Source of the DNA: Gemmatimonadaceae bacterium
GTDB taxonomy: Bacteria; Gemmatimonadota; Gemmatimonadetes; Gemmatimonadales; Gemmatimonadaceae
Reading direction: 5' to 3'
NCBI GenBank assembly: GCA_025449955.1
Contig: JANWIK010000199.1
Coordinates: forward strand, 1-33,962
Length of the DNA stretch: 33,962 nucleotides
The notes beneath the pieces were generated by a model. The model ran no database searches, was not told the DNA's origin, and saw only the letters and a list, made by a program, of their open reading frames with translations. Shown here in pieces: positions 1 to 8,203 of the stretch. Every line of letters begins with the position of its first letter. Positions within the stretch are counted from its first letter, which is position 1. A program made the position numbers and the translations under genes.

Positions 1-171
1 GAGGCCCAGCATAGACGCCGGCAAACCGGTGAGCCGAGCGACTTCGGTGGTGGCGCGATACTGTATGGGAGATATCGCTTTGCTGAGAAGCCACGAGAGT
101 GGAAACTCGAATGGCTGCGCTGCAGGCGGTGGGGCAGGCGCTGGCACCCCAGGCATTGTCGGAACGGTCAC
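1..171 (-). CDS. Possible N-terminal part of an unidentified protein, running off the left edge
   Basis: An uninterrupted minus-strand frame runs from a GTG at 171 to the window edge (57 codons). A GAGGG precedes the GTG by four bases. The translation begins with a Pro/Ala-rich stretch and continues into a more ordinary segment with WLLSKAIS and TTEVARLTGLPAS, which looks like protein. I do not recognise the family. Two plus-strand frames are also open over most of this stretch, and third-position G+C is lower than in the neighbouring genes, so the call is weak. If real, it is divergent from the small repeat protein at 474. Confidence 0.25.
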   Translation of the reverse strand, partial: MTVPTMPGVPAPAPPPAAQPFEFPLSWLLSKAISPIQYRATTEVARLTGLPASMLGL

Positions 172-473
172 GGCGCCCTCGTCGATGCGGTAAGTCGTTG
201 ACTGACAACGCAATGAAGCGCAATGCGCAAGACGCCCGGCCGTCGGGCCTCAACGATATCAGTTTTCTCCAGCCGCGCCAGAGGGCAAGCCCTGCTGTGG
301 TCGCGACTTTATGCGTTCACCAACCCGGCCGCCGCAGACCACATCCGACATCGTCATTCGCTCCCAATTCCGTGTCCAAGTGGAAAAGCCTTAACGTCGA
401 CTCGGCGAACACGTCCACTTTCCCGAACCAGCGCGCGTGCGATTGCACGCGACAGACCTGGATTGGAGGCACC
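172..473. other. Non-coding stretch upstream of the heptad-repeat protein
   Basis: About 300 bases without a convincing gene. The local G+C is lower than in the rest of the window, as expected for a promoter region. It contains a TTGACT at 196-201 that could be a -35 box for plus-strand transcription, although I see no convincing -10 partner. A 7-bp inverted repeat lies at 434-451. Longer frames crossing this stretch in both directions have no family resemblance and are treated as chance. Confidence 0.5.
434..451. promoter_or_regulatory. Inverted repeat upstream of the small exported protein
   Basis: The bases CGCGTGC-GATT-GCACGCG form a perfect 7-bp inverted repeat with a four-base loop, ending 22 bases before the ATG at 474. 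It could be an operator half-site pair or a small hairpin in the 5' leader. There is no T-run after it, so it is not a terminator. The function is inferred from position only. Confidence 0.35.
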
Positions 474-896
474 ATGTTGAGCTTACGAGTAGTGGCGCTT
501 GGCGCCGCGATGGCAGTTGGGTTTGCGACCACAGCGTCTGCGCAGGGCGCCGTTCCGCCGGCCGGACAGGAAGTGCGGCACGACACGCGTGACATCCGGT
601 CGGACCGCCGCGACGTTCGGTCGGACACGCGAGACATTCGTCACGACCGGCGCGATCTTAAGAGTGATGGCCACATCTTGGTTCGCGACCGGCGCGCCAT
701 TCGTCGCGACCGGCGCCACGGCAACTTCGTTGGCCTCCGCGCCGACCGGCGTCACTTCCGCCAGGATGCGCGACGGACTCGCCGCGATCATCGCGCGCTC
801 AAGCGGAATCGGTTCGACCGCCGTCACGATGTCAGGGGGGTGCGTTCCGACCGGCGCGATCGCCGGCAGGATGTGCGCGGCGCGCACCAGCGCTAG
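474..896 (+). CDS. Exported Arg/Asp-rich heptad-repeat protein
   Basis: A 140-residue protein. The start is the ATG at 474 because a GGAGG sits four bases upstream and the ATG opens a good signal peptide: a hydrophobic core over residues 4-20 and a likely signal peptidase I site after ASA at residue 23. From about residue 36 the chain is a run of seven-residue units of the form x-x-D-(R/T)-R-D-(I/V/L), degenerating after residue 65. The regular spacing of one aliphatic residue per seven, with alternating acidic and basic residues, predicts a long charged helix or coiled coil. The mature protein is very basic. Similar DRRD-repeat exported proteins occur as hypotheticals in soil bacteria; no function is known to me. 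A strong terminator follows 16 bases after the stop, so the gene is probably a single transcription unit. Confidence 0.8.
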   Translation: MLSLRVVALGAAMAVGFATTASAQGAVPPAGQEVRHDTRDIRSDRRDVRSDTRDIRHDRRDLKSDGHILVRDRRAIRRDRRHGNFVGLRADRRHFRQDARRTRRDHRALKRNRFDRRHDVRGVRSDRRDRRQDVRGAHQR

Positions 897-912
897 TGTC
901 TCGCTTGATGGG

Positions 913-953
913 ACCGCGGCCGATCGATGGGATCGGCCGCGGTTCTTGTTTCT
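913..953 (+). terminator. Intrinsic terminator of the heptad-repeat protein gene
   Basis: A perfect 13-bp stem (913-925 with 931-943) closes a five-base loop GATGG and is followed by the T-rich stretch TCTTGTTTCT. This is the clearest rho-independent terminator in the window. It also shows that coding for the next enzyme cannot sensibly begin at the ATG at 927, which lies inside the hairpin. Confidence 0.9.
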
Positions 954-1055
954 TGCATGGCCGAGCGGCGCCGCGCCGCAACCCGGTACAGAATTGGCTT
1001 GTGGACCGGTATTCGAACGGTCATCTTGACGGCAAGACCCTCTCAGCGCGGGAGC

Positions 1056-3152
1056 ATGATCGAGAGCCTGCTAACACGACCGGTTCACAAGGTGTCCGAT
1101 CACGTCCGCTTCGACGGACGCGTCTTGTTCCTGACCGAGTCTCCCGAGCTGATCAAACGCCAACTGGCCGGTGAGGATCTACCGTTCGATCCGCACGCTC
1201 AGGTGGGTTCGGCGTTGCATCCCAAGCTGCGCGACAACATCTCGACCGACGAGATTACGCCCGCGTACATCTGCTACTACTTCGACGAGACGCTCGGTGA
1301 CTTTCCATATCTCGGACTGAAGGCCGGCGAGGAATTTCCGATCGTTCGCGGCTCCGTCCGCGCGGGGCACTTCGTCGCGGCGGTGTCCGGAAAGCGGCGC
1401 GGCAAGGGCTCATCGCGCGAGCAGTCGCCATACGCGGAGCTCGTAGCCGGCGTCAGGCTCGTCATCGCCGAGAATATCGAGCGGATTTACAGGGAGAATT
1501 GCCAGAACCTCGGTGTGTTCACATCCACCGACTTCGGGCTGATCGAGCGCGTTCGTCGCGGCGAGGAGATTTCGCTCACGGAGTTCACGAAGGACGAGGG
1601 CGGCATCTCGCGCGGCATCATCGAATACGGCGGCCTGTTCAATTACAATCTCGCGCGGCTGCAGGGGAAAGTGACGGTGCCCACCGTCGTCACGCCGCGT
1701 CGCCCGATGACGATCGCCGAGAAAATCTTCGCGCGGCATTGGGTAGCGGATCCCGCGACTGGCGCGATCGGTGTGGCGGCCGTCAAACCCGGCGATCAGG
1801 GATTCGTGCGGACCGATATCCGGTTCAGCCACGAATACGTGACGCCGATGGCGGCGATCTTCTTCGATCAGTTAGTCGGGCCCAACGAACCGGTCAACGA
1901 TCCGTCGTCGGTGTTTTTCTTCCGCGACCACCTGACGTTCCTCGATCAGGTGATGCGGCCCGAGCATTTGCAAATGGGTCTGCTCGACGTCGCGAACCAG
2001 CTCGAGAAGAAGCAGCGGGAGTTCGCCGCCGCGAAGGGGATCAAGTTGTATGGGCAGTTGGATCATCGGCTGAACCTGCACGGCGCGCTTGCGGCCGCCG
2101 GCTCGGAGGCGATCTGTCACTCGAAGATTCTCGAGGCGCACGCGCAACCGGGCCAGGTGATCATCGGATCCGACTCCCACACGCCGCACGCCGGCGCGGT
2201 GGGGTGCATCGCCTTTGGCGTCGGCACCACGGCGATTTTCAACTCGTGGATCACGAACGACGTACGCGTCGAAGTGCCGCCGTCGTTCAAGGTGGTGGTG
2301 CGCGGACAGAAGCCGCCGAACATCACGGCCAAGGATTTCATGCTCGAGATTCTGCGCCACCCTTACATCAAGAACGGCGAAGCAATCGGCCAGATCATCG
2401 AGTACGCCGGCGAAGCGGTCGAGGCGCTCTCGGTGGACGAGCGCGCGACCATGACCAACATGGCCGCGGAGGTGGGTGCATTCACCGGGATCATCGCGCC
2501 GGACGAGCGGACGGTGGCGTACCTGGTTGCCCAACGCGGCATGACGGCCGACGCGGCGCGCGCTCTGTGCAAGGGACTTTCGTCGGATCCGGACGCGTCG
2601 TACGTGAAGGTGATCGAGATCGACGCCTCGACGCTGCGTCCGATGCTGGCGTTGCCGGGTGATCCGGGCAACGGGTTGTACGTGGATGAGCTCCCGGGTG
2701 AAGTACGCGTGGACATCGCGTACGCCGGCTCGTGCACCGCGGGCAAGAAGGAAGACATGGACATGTACGCGCGCGTGTTCGCCGAGGCGCTCGAGCGCGG
2801 CGAGCACGTGGCGGAACACGTGCGGTGTTTCATCCAGTGCGGATCGCGCGAGGTCTTCGAGTATTGTCAGGAGCGCGGCTACGACCGGATCTTCTCGGAG
2901 GTCGGCGCGACGTTCGTCGAGCCATCGTGCGGCGCGTGCATCAACGCGGGTCCCGGCGTATCCCGCACCAAGGACGAAGTGACGATCTCGGCGATCAACC
3001 GGAACTTCCCCGGTCGGTCGGGGCCCGGCCAGTTGTATCTGGCGTCGCCGTACACGGTCGCGGCGTCGGCCATCGCGGGCCGGATCGTCGAGTGGACGGC
3101 GGGGCCGGGCGAGCGTGACGCGGCGAACACCGATGCGCTCGTCCACGCCTAA
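1056..3152 (+). CDS. Aconitase / isopropylmalate-dehydratase family hydro-lyase, swivel domain first
   Basis: A 698-residue [4Fe-4S] hydro-lyase of the aconitase superfamily. The swivel domain comes first: residues about 45-170 carry DNISTDEI and GKGSSREQ, the LeuD/aconitase domain-4 signatures. The three catalytic domains follow, opening at MTIAEKIFARH. Visible active-site features are DSH at 373-375, the cluster cysteine C560 in GSCTAG, and C625-x2-C628 in SCGAC, followed by INRNFPGR, the substrate-binding arginine motif. AcnB has the same swivel-first order but also an N-terminal HEAT-like domain, which is absent here; AcnA and fused LeuCD enzymes have the swivel last. It may serve as the TCA-cycle aconitase or act on a related hydroxy acid; the substrate cannot be read from sequence. 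The start is the ATG at 1056, with GGGAG very close upstream; the in-frame ATG at 927 is inside a terminator hairpin. The stop codon TAA lies in a GCCTAAC motif copy. Confidence 0.88.
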   Translation: MIESLLTRPVHKVSDHVRFDGRVLFLTESPELIKRQLAGEDLPFDPHAQVGSALHPKLRDNISTDEITPAYICYYFDETLGDFPYLGLKAGEEFPIVRGSVRAGHFVAAVSGKRRGKGSSREQSPYAELVAGVRLVIAENIERIYRENCQNLGVFTSTDFGLIERVRRGEEISLTEFTKDEGGISRGIIEYGGLFNYNLARLQGKVTVPTVVTPRRPMTIAEKIFARHWVADPATGAIGVAAVKPGDQGFVRTDIRFSHEYVTPMAAIFFDQLVGPNEPVNDPSSVFFFRDHLTFLDQVMRPEHLQMGLLDVANQLEKKQREFAAAKGIKLYGQLDHRLNLHGALAAAGSEAICHSKILEAHAQPGQVIIGSDSHTPHAGAVGCIAFGVGTTAIFNSWITNDVRVEVPPSFKVVVRGQKPPNITAKDFMLEILRHPYIKNGEAIGQIIEYAGEAVEALSVDERATMTNMAAEVGAFTGIIAPDERTVAYLVAQRGMTADAARALCKGLSSDPDASYVKVIEIDASTLRPMLALPGDPGNGLYVDELPGEVRVDIAYAGSCTAGKKEDMDMYARVFAEALERGEHVAEHVRCFIQCGSREVFEYCQERGYDRIFSEVGATFVEPSCGACINAGPGVSRTKDEVTISAINRNFPGRSGPGQLYLASPYTVAASAIAGRIVEWTAGPGERDAANTDALVHA

Positions 3153-3155
3153 CGC

Positions 3156-3171
3156 CGGCGCTTGGGCGCCG
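3156..3171. other. Small hairpin after the aconitase-family gene
   Basis: CGGCGC-TTGG-GCGCCG is a perfect 6-bp hairpin with a four-base loop, starting three bases after the stop codon. There is no T-run, so it would be at most a weak terminator or an mRNA 3'-end stabiliser. Confidence 0.35.
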
Positions 3172-3201
3172 AGTGTGCTGGCGGGACGCGGGCGGTCCGC
3201 A

Positions 3202-3228
3202 GCCACGCCGCGGCCACGCCGCGGCCAC
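3202..3228. repeat. Short tandem repeat, 11-bp unit
   Basis: The unit GCCACGCCGCG occurs twice in direct tandem and is followed by a partial third copy GCCAC, in the gap between the aconitase-family gene and the hydrolase. It is short and probably the product of replication slippage; no function is suggested. Confidence 0.6.
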
Positions 3229-3249
3229 AGGGGCCGGCGATGATCGCAC

Positions 3250-4071
3250 ATGCGGGGTGAGTTCGTCGATGTAGGAGGCGCACGCCTCTACTATTACGCC
3301 AGCGGCACGAGGGGCGCGGGAGAGCCCGTGGTCCTCATTCACGGTTTTCCGACCTCGTCGCATCTGTGGCGCGACGTCGCGCCGCTCATCCCCGACGGCC
3401 ACCGCGTGGTGGTGCTCGACCTCCTCGGCTACGGCCGCAGCGATCCGCCTAACGGACGCGACCTCAGCATCAAGGGGCACGCCGAGCGGGTGATCGGGCT
3501 CTTGGACGCGCTGCGGATCTCGTACGCGTCGATCGTCGGACACGATCTGGGCGGCGGGATCGCGCAGTATCTCGCGGTGCGGCATCCAACGCGCGTCGCG
3601 CGGCTGGCGCTCATCGACTCGGTTGCCTTCGACGATTGGCCGACGCGCCAGTTGAAGCTGGCTCGAACCACACTCCCGCTCACGCGCTTCCTACCGGCGA
3701 CGTGGATTCTGTCGATTCTGCGGTCGGAGCTCGAGCGCGGCTACGCGCACGAGGACAACGGTGCGCGGTCGATCGACATCTACGTGCGTCCGTTCTGTCT
3801 GCCGGCGGGTCGCGACGTGTTGGTGTCGCACCTCGAGGCGCTGGACGCGGAAGAAACGGTGGCGCTGCAGCAGCGTCTCAAGGACATCGTGGCGCCGACG
3901 GCCATCGTGTACGGCGCGCACGATCCGTTCTTGCCGCCCGCGATGGCCAAGCGCCTGCAGGCGACGATTCCCGGCGCGTCGCTCGACATCATCTCGGATG
4001 TCAGGCACTTCACGCCGGAGGAAGCGCCGGAGACCATCGGCACCATCCTGAGCAGCTGGCTTCAGCGTTAG
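3250..4071 (+). CDS. Alpha/beta hydrolase with Asp nucleophile (haloalkane dehalogenase / epoxide hydrolase type)
   Basis: A 273-residue cytoplasmic alpha/beta-hydrolase. The HGFP oxyanion motif is near residue 32. The nucleophile elbow reads G-H-D99-L-G-G, so the nucleophile is aspartate, as in haloalkane and fluoroacetate dehalogenases and epoxide hydrolases, not serine. The triad is completed by D225 in GAHDPF and H253 in RHFTPEEAPE. A helical cap lies between about residues 130 and 190. The reaction should proceed by an Asp-ester intermediate; whether it opens epoxides or removes halide cannot be settled without identifying the cap Tyr or Trp/Asn residues. The start is the ATG at 3250; no strong ribosome site is visible. 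It converges on the kinase operon, and its TAG stop lies inside a GTTAGGC motif copy at 4067. Confidence 0.88.
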   Translation: MRGEFVDVGGARLYYYASGTRGAGEPVVLIHGFPTSSHLWRDVAPLIPDGHRVVVLDLLGYGRSDPPNGRDLSIKGHAERVIGLLDALRISYASIVGHDLGGGIAQYLAVRHPTRVARLALIDSVAFDDWPTRQLKLARTTLPLTRFLPATWILSILRSELERGYAHEDNGARSIDIYVRPFCLPAGRDVLVSHLEALDAEETVALQQRLKDIVAPTAIVYGAHDPFLPPAMAKRLQATIPGASLDIISDVRHFTPEEAPETIGTILSSWLQR

Positions 4072-4094
4072 GCGTCTCGCGCCGCCCGCGGTGC

Positions 4095-6023
4095 TCAGAT
4101 CTTGCGGACCTCGTCGGCTGCTTCGAGGACGTGCCCGATGTCGCGCGACAGCGCCCGGGCTTCGACGGTGGCGCTGTTCACCTCGCCCATCGCCGATTGC
4201 ACGCCCGAGGCGCGCAGCTTGAGCAGATCGAGCTTGAGGTTCTGGAGCGCGATCCCGACGCTCTCCAGCTGACCCACCAGGCGTTCGCGCCGTGACGTGA
4301 GCTGCACGAGCGACGCGTGTTGGCGCTCGAGCATCGAGAGCCGCCGCTCGTGCTCCGTGGTTCCGTCGGGCTCGCCTTTGACCTGGGCGATGCGCTGCTC
4401 GAGCTGCGTCACGGCCCCGGGCGACAGGTCGCGATCGAGGTGGTGCAGCATCTGCGCGATGGACGCCGCGCGTTGGGCGAGGCCGTCGACCGTCGGTGCG
4501 ACATCGGGGATGAGATCGCGATCCGCCTTCCCCAGCGAGCCGATGATCGCCGAGATCGTCGCGCGGTCGACGGCCGCCCGCCTAACCGCTTCGCCGTGCG
4601 GGCCGGCGAGCACGTCCGGCGGCGCGAGCTGGGCCGCGTCGAGCTCGGCTTGCGACGGCCCCGGCAGCGCCGGCGCACCGGCGCCGGTGCCGACGCTGCG
4701 CACCGCATCGGGATCGGGCTTCTTGAAGATGCGCTTCCAGGTGACGCCCTCCGCCCACAGGCCGCTCCACTGCTTCATCACCGACGCGCCCATGCCTAAC
4801 GCTGCGAACAGGAACCACGGAAACTCCGGCGACGTCAGCATGTTGATGCCGGCCAGCATGCCGACCACGATAGCCGTGCTCGCGAGGTTGCGACGGAATA
4901 CCGTGATGCGCTCGTCGAGCGGCCTCGAGCGCCATCGGTCGTCGCGCGCGGCGCGGCGCGAGTCGCGGTACGTCATCGCCTGCGCGGCGAGCTGTATCGC
5001 ATCGGCGTGGTGTTGGGCAGCTAGCGCCTGCGGCGCCACGATCGGCGGCGGGCGAACGGGAGCCGGGGCGGCGATGGGCTGCGGGGCGGCGCGCGTCTGG
5101 TCGGCCGGCGGCGGCCACGAGCCGGGCGGCGCCACGATGCGCGGCGGCGCCGACGCCGGTGTATGTTGCCACGGGACACGCGGCGCCTCGTCGCGGAGGA
5201 TCGCGTCGCGAAACGCGGTTGCCGTGGGCCAGCGGTCCTCGGGACGTTTGACTAACGCCCGCGCGATGGCGCCCTCGAGCGCCGGCGGGACGTCGGCGCG
5301 CAACGAGCGCAAAGGGCGCGGCGTCTCGCTGATGTGCTTCATCATCATCGCCGGGGTATTGCCGGCCTGGAACGGCAGCACGCCCGACAGCGCCTGGTAG
5401 GCGACCACGCCCAACGAATAGATGTCGCTGCGGCCGTCCACTTCCCGCTCGCCTAACGCCTGCTCCGGCGACATGTACGCGGGCGTCCCGACGGCGATCC
5501 CGGTGACCGTCAGGCGCGACTCGGCTTCCACCGCGCGCGCGATGCCGAAGTCGGTGACCATGGGCCGCCCGCTCTCGCGGTCGAGGAGGATGTTGTCCGG
5601 CTTCACATCGCGGTGCACCACGCCGTGCGCGTGCGCGTAGGCGAGTGCGCCGGCCACATCGGCCAGAATGCGCCGCGCATCGGGGATGGGCATCGGGCCG
5701 CGCGCGATGCAGGCCGCCAAGCTCTCTCCCTCGACCAGGCCCATCACGAAGAACACGATCCCGTCGCGTTCGTCGACCGAATAAATGGGCACGATGTTGG
5801 GATGGCTCAGCTGCGCAGCGGTTTGCGCCTCACGCAGGAATCGCCGGCGCACGTCCTCGCGGAACGCCAGCTCGGGCGGCAGGACCTTAATGGCGACGGC
5901 GCGCTTGAGGCGCAGGTCCGTGGCGCGGTAGACCACCGCCATCCCGCCGCGCCCGATTTCGGCGTTCACCAGATACGCATCGCCGACCGCCGCGGTCACG
6001 CGATCGCGCATGGGATCCGTCAC
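4095..6023 (-). CDS. Membrane-anchored Ser/Thr protein kinase, second gene of a tandem pair
   Basis: A 642-residue Hanks-type kinase. The Gly-rich loop GRGGMAVVY is at 24-32, the catalytic Lys is K46, HRD is at 137-139, DFG begins at D158, and the activation segment ends in YMSPEQ, so all catalytic residues are present. After the kinase domain (to about 280) comes a Pro/Ala-rich linker, then two hydrophobic segments at about 380-396 and 401-416 resembling a short 2TM hairpin. A Gln/Glu/Leu-rich C-terminal part follows, probably a coiled coil. The kinase domain should face the cytoplasm. The gene begins three bases after the stop of its upstream paralogue, so the two are co-transcribed. Substrates are unknown. 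The long C-terminal coiled-coil region shared with the paralogue suggests that the two proteins may form hetero-oligomers. Confidence 0.92.
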   Translation of the reverse strand: MTDPMRDRVTAAVGDAYLVNAEIGRGGMAVVYRATDLRLKRAVAIKVLPPELAFREDVRRRFLREAQTAAQLSHPNIVPIYSVDERDGIVFFVMGLVEGESLAACIARGPMPIPDARRILADVAGALAYAHAHGVVHRDVKPDNILLDRESGRPMVTDFGIARAVEAESRLTVTGIAVGTPAYMSPEQALGEREVDGRSDIYSLGVVAYQALSGVLPFQAGNTPAMMMKHISETPRPLRSLRADVPPALEGAIARALVKRPEDRWPTATAFRDAILRDEAPRVPWQHTPASAPPRIVAPPGSWPPPADQTRAAPQPIAAPAPVRPPPIVAPQALAAQHHADAIQLAAQAMTYRDSRRAARDDRWRSRPLDERITVFRRNLASTAIVVGMLAGINMLTSPEFPWFLFAALGMGASVMKQWSGLWAEGVTWKRIFKKPDPDAVRSVGTGAGAPALPGPSQAELDAAQLAPPDVLAGPHGEAVRRAAVDRATISAIIGSLGKADRDLIPDVAPTVDGLAQRAASIAQMLHHLDRDLSPGAVTQLEQRIAQVKGEPDGTTEHERRLSMLERQHASLVQLTSRRERLVGQLESVGIALQNLKLDLLKLRASGVQSAMGEVNSATVEARALSRDIGHVLEAADEVRKI

Positions 6024-6026
6024 ACG

Positions 6027-7982
6027 CTAGCGCGCTCCACGCGTCGCACCACGGCTCGCCGCGGCCCGCCGCGCCTCATCCACGCCGCCCACGGCGGCAT
6101 CGACCTCGTCGGCCAGCGAGCGCGCGCGCTCCGTGAGCAACGTGATGTGTTGACTAACGCCGGCCACGCCGCCGGCGCGCAGGCGCAGCACGTCGACGCG
6201 CATGCTCTGCAGCGCCAGGGCGCAGCTCTCGAGCTTGCCCAACGTGTCGCCGCGGCGCTTGCCCGTGTCGGCCACGGCGCGCCGGTCGCGCTTGAGTCGC
6301 GCGAGGCGCCGCACACGCTCCTCGCTCGCCGCGTACTCGAGCGGGTTGGCCTGCGCCTCGAGCGTCGCGATCTCCTTCTCGATGCGCTCGGCGTCATCGG
6401 GGCGCGAGTTCCGATCGAGATCGACTAACGACAATGCCAGCGCCTGCACGCGGTGATACAACCCCTCGGCGGCCGGGATGACGCCCTCGACCAGGTTCTG
6501 ATCGGACGTCGGCAGCGACATGACTAACCGAAGGATCTCGCCGCGATCCACCTCGGCGCGGCGCACGGTATCGATGTATCGGCCGAAATCGGCGGACGGC
6601 GTGCCGCCCGGAGTCGTCGGCACGGCGGGAAGCGCGGCGCGCGCGGCCTGCTCCCGCAGGCGCAGCTCGTCGCGCTTGCGCTTGTTGAACACCGACTGCG
6701 CCTGCTCGACCGTCTCCGACGCGACGTCGACCAACCGGCGGTCGCGAGGCTGGCGGAACACGTCGCGCCAATCGTACCCGGCCGACCAGAGACGCGAGTA
6801 CCGCGCCGCCATGATCATGCTCCAAATCACCGTGATGCCGAGCAGGCCCGAGCTCCAGAAGATCGACGCGAGGACAATGACGACGTTGACCGAGAAATAT
6901 TTGAGGAAGCTGGATCGGAACTTCTGCACCTCGGGCGCCGACCAGCGCGCCACGTCGTCGGCCGTCGGCGTGGTGTGATGCACCTGGTTAGGCATCACCC
7001 CCATACCGGCGCCGTACGGCATGGGGTATTGCGCCACGGGCAGCGGCGATTGCGACGGCGGCCCCCAGGCCGGCGGCGGCGATGTCACCTGTCCGGTGGG
7101 CGCGGGCATCTGGCTCATGTCGCCCGACAATGCCGCCTCGAACGCGGTCGCGCTCGGGAAGCGCTGCGCGGGTTCCTTCTCGAGCAGCGCCATGATCGCG
7201 GCCGACAGATCGGGCGGCACATCGGGACGCACCTGGTCCACCGGCGCCGGACGCTCCGAGATGTGCTTCATCAGCATCGCGGCCGTGCTCGACGCCTGGA
7301 ACGGGAGCTGGCCCGCCAGCATCTGGTAGGCCACGATGCCTAACGAATAGAGATCGCTGCGCCCGTCGATCTCGCGGTCGCCGGCTGCCTGCTCCGGCGA
7401 CATGTAGGCCGGCGTGCCGATCGCCACGCCGGTCGCCGTGAGGCGCGAGTCGGCGCCTTCCTGGATCGCGCGCGCAATACCGAAGTCGGTCACCATCGCG
7501 CGGTCGTCTTCGCCCAACAGAATGTTGTCGGGCTTGATGTCGCGATGGATCACGCCGCGCGCGTGCGCGTACGCGAGCGCGTCGGCCACTTCACGGAGAA
7601 TGCTGCGCGCATCCTCCACCGCCATCGGCCCGCGCTCGACAAGTCGTTTGGCCAGCGTGTCGCCGTCCACACACGCCATCACGAAGAACACGAGACCTTC
7701 GCGCTCGTCGACGCTGTAAATCGGAACGATGTTGGGATGGTTGAGCTGCGCCGCGGTCTCGGCTTCGCGCAAAAAGCGCGACTTGATCTCCCCACGGAAC
7801 GCCAGCTCCGGCGGCAAGACCTTGATCGCCACCATGCGTTTGAGGCGGCGATCCTTGGCGCGATACACGATGCCCATGCCGCCACGTCCGAGCTCGCGAT
7901 CCAGCTCGTAGTTAGCCGACAACGCGCGCTCGACGAGCGCGTTCAGTTCGGCATCGGATGAGAGGGCCGTCGGATCGGGCAC
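6027..7982 (-). CDS. Membrane-anchored Ser/Thr protein kinase, first gene of a tandem pair
   Basis: A 651-residue Hanks-type kinase. The start is the GTG at 7982; no other start is in frame before the kinase fold. The Gly-rich loop GRGGMGIVY is at 32-40, with K54, HRD at 146-148 and DFG from D166, so it should be active. A Pro-rich linker follows, then a hydrophobic hairpin at about 360-395 and a C-terminal region rich in heptad-like Leu/Arg/Glu. It is collinear with the downstream kinase over its whole length (same linker, 2TM segment and coiled coil), so the pair arose by duplication. The gene is divergent from lon across a 221-bp gap; regulation from that gap is likely but I see no strong promoter consensus. 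Confidence 0.92.
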   Translation of the reverse strand: MPDPTALSSDAELNALVERALSANYELDRELGRGGMGIVYRAKDRRLKRMVAIKVLPPELAFRGEIKSRFLREAETAAQLNHPNIVPIYSVDEREGLVFFVMACVDGDTLAKRLVERGPMAVEDARSILREVADALAYAHARGVIHRDIKPDNILLGEDDRAMVTDFGIARAIQEGADSRLTATGVAIGTPAYMSPEQAAGDREIDGRSDLYSLGIVAYQMLAGQLPFQASSTAAMLMKHISERPAPVDQVRPDVPPDLSAAIMALLEKEPAQRFPSATAFEAALSGDMSQMPAPTGQVTSPPPAWGPPSQSPLPVAQYPMPYGAGMGVMPNQVHHTTPTADDVARWSAPEVQKFRSSFLKYFSVNVVIVLASIFWSSGLLGITVIWSMIMAARYSRLWSAGYDWRDVFRQPRDRRLVDVASETVEQAQSVFNKRKRDELRLREQAARAALPAVPTTPGGTPSADFGRYIDTVRRAEVDRGEILRLVMSLPTSDQNLVEGVIPAAEGLYHRVQALALSLVDLDRNSRPDDAERIEKEIATLEAQANPLEYAASEERVRRLARLKRDRRAVADTGKRRGDTLGKLESCALALQSMRVDVLRLRAGGVAGVSQHITLLTERARSLADEVDAAVGGVDEARRAAASRGATRGAR

Positions 7983-8203
7983 TAAAGGGGTCCTAAGGGG
8001 AATACAAGATGCTTAGTGTACCATGGCCGGCACTGTCTGAAAAGACGACCCGGCCGACGTGGCAGTTGCATTACGTCAAAGCGACGGGAGGAAGTTGCAA
8101 ATCCTGCCCGCGTGGCGTACCTCATGCCGTTGCGTGACATCCGGAACTGGCGATCCTGCGGCTCGATTCACGCTCTTAGACAGTAATCCCGAGAACTCAC
8201 GAC
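7983..8203. promoter_or_regulatory. Divergent promoter region between the kinase operon and lon
   Basis: Both flanking genes start outward from this gap, so it must hold at least two promoters. On the minus strand TACACT, centred near 8020, is a possible -10 box for the kinase operon. For lon, TTGCAA near 8095 and a region around 8170 are possible elements but match poorly. No CIRCE inverted repeat, the common heat-shock operator, is present. The assignment rests on gene orientation. Confidence 0.4.

Noticed and set aside
927-1055. A 43-codon N-terminal extension of the aconitase-family enzyme
   Set aside because: The extension starts inside a perfect terminator hairpin and has no ribosome site; the ATG at 1056 fits better.
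1872-3251. A 459-codon minus-strand reading frame opposite the aconitase-family gene
   Set aside because: Arg/His/Asp-rich composition and no family resemblance; it is the antisense shadow of a well-supported enzyme in GC-rich DNA. The same applies to the many long frames opposite lon, the penicillin-binding protein, nadE and the TPR-CHAT gene.
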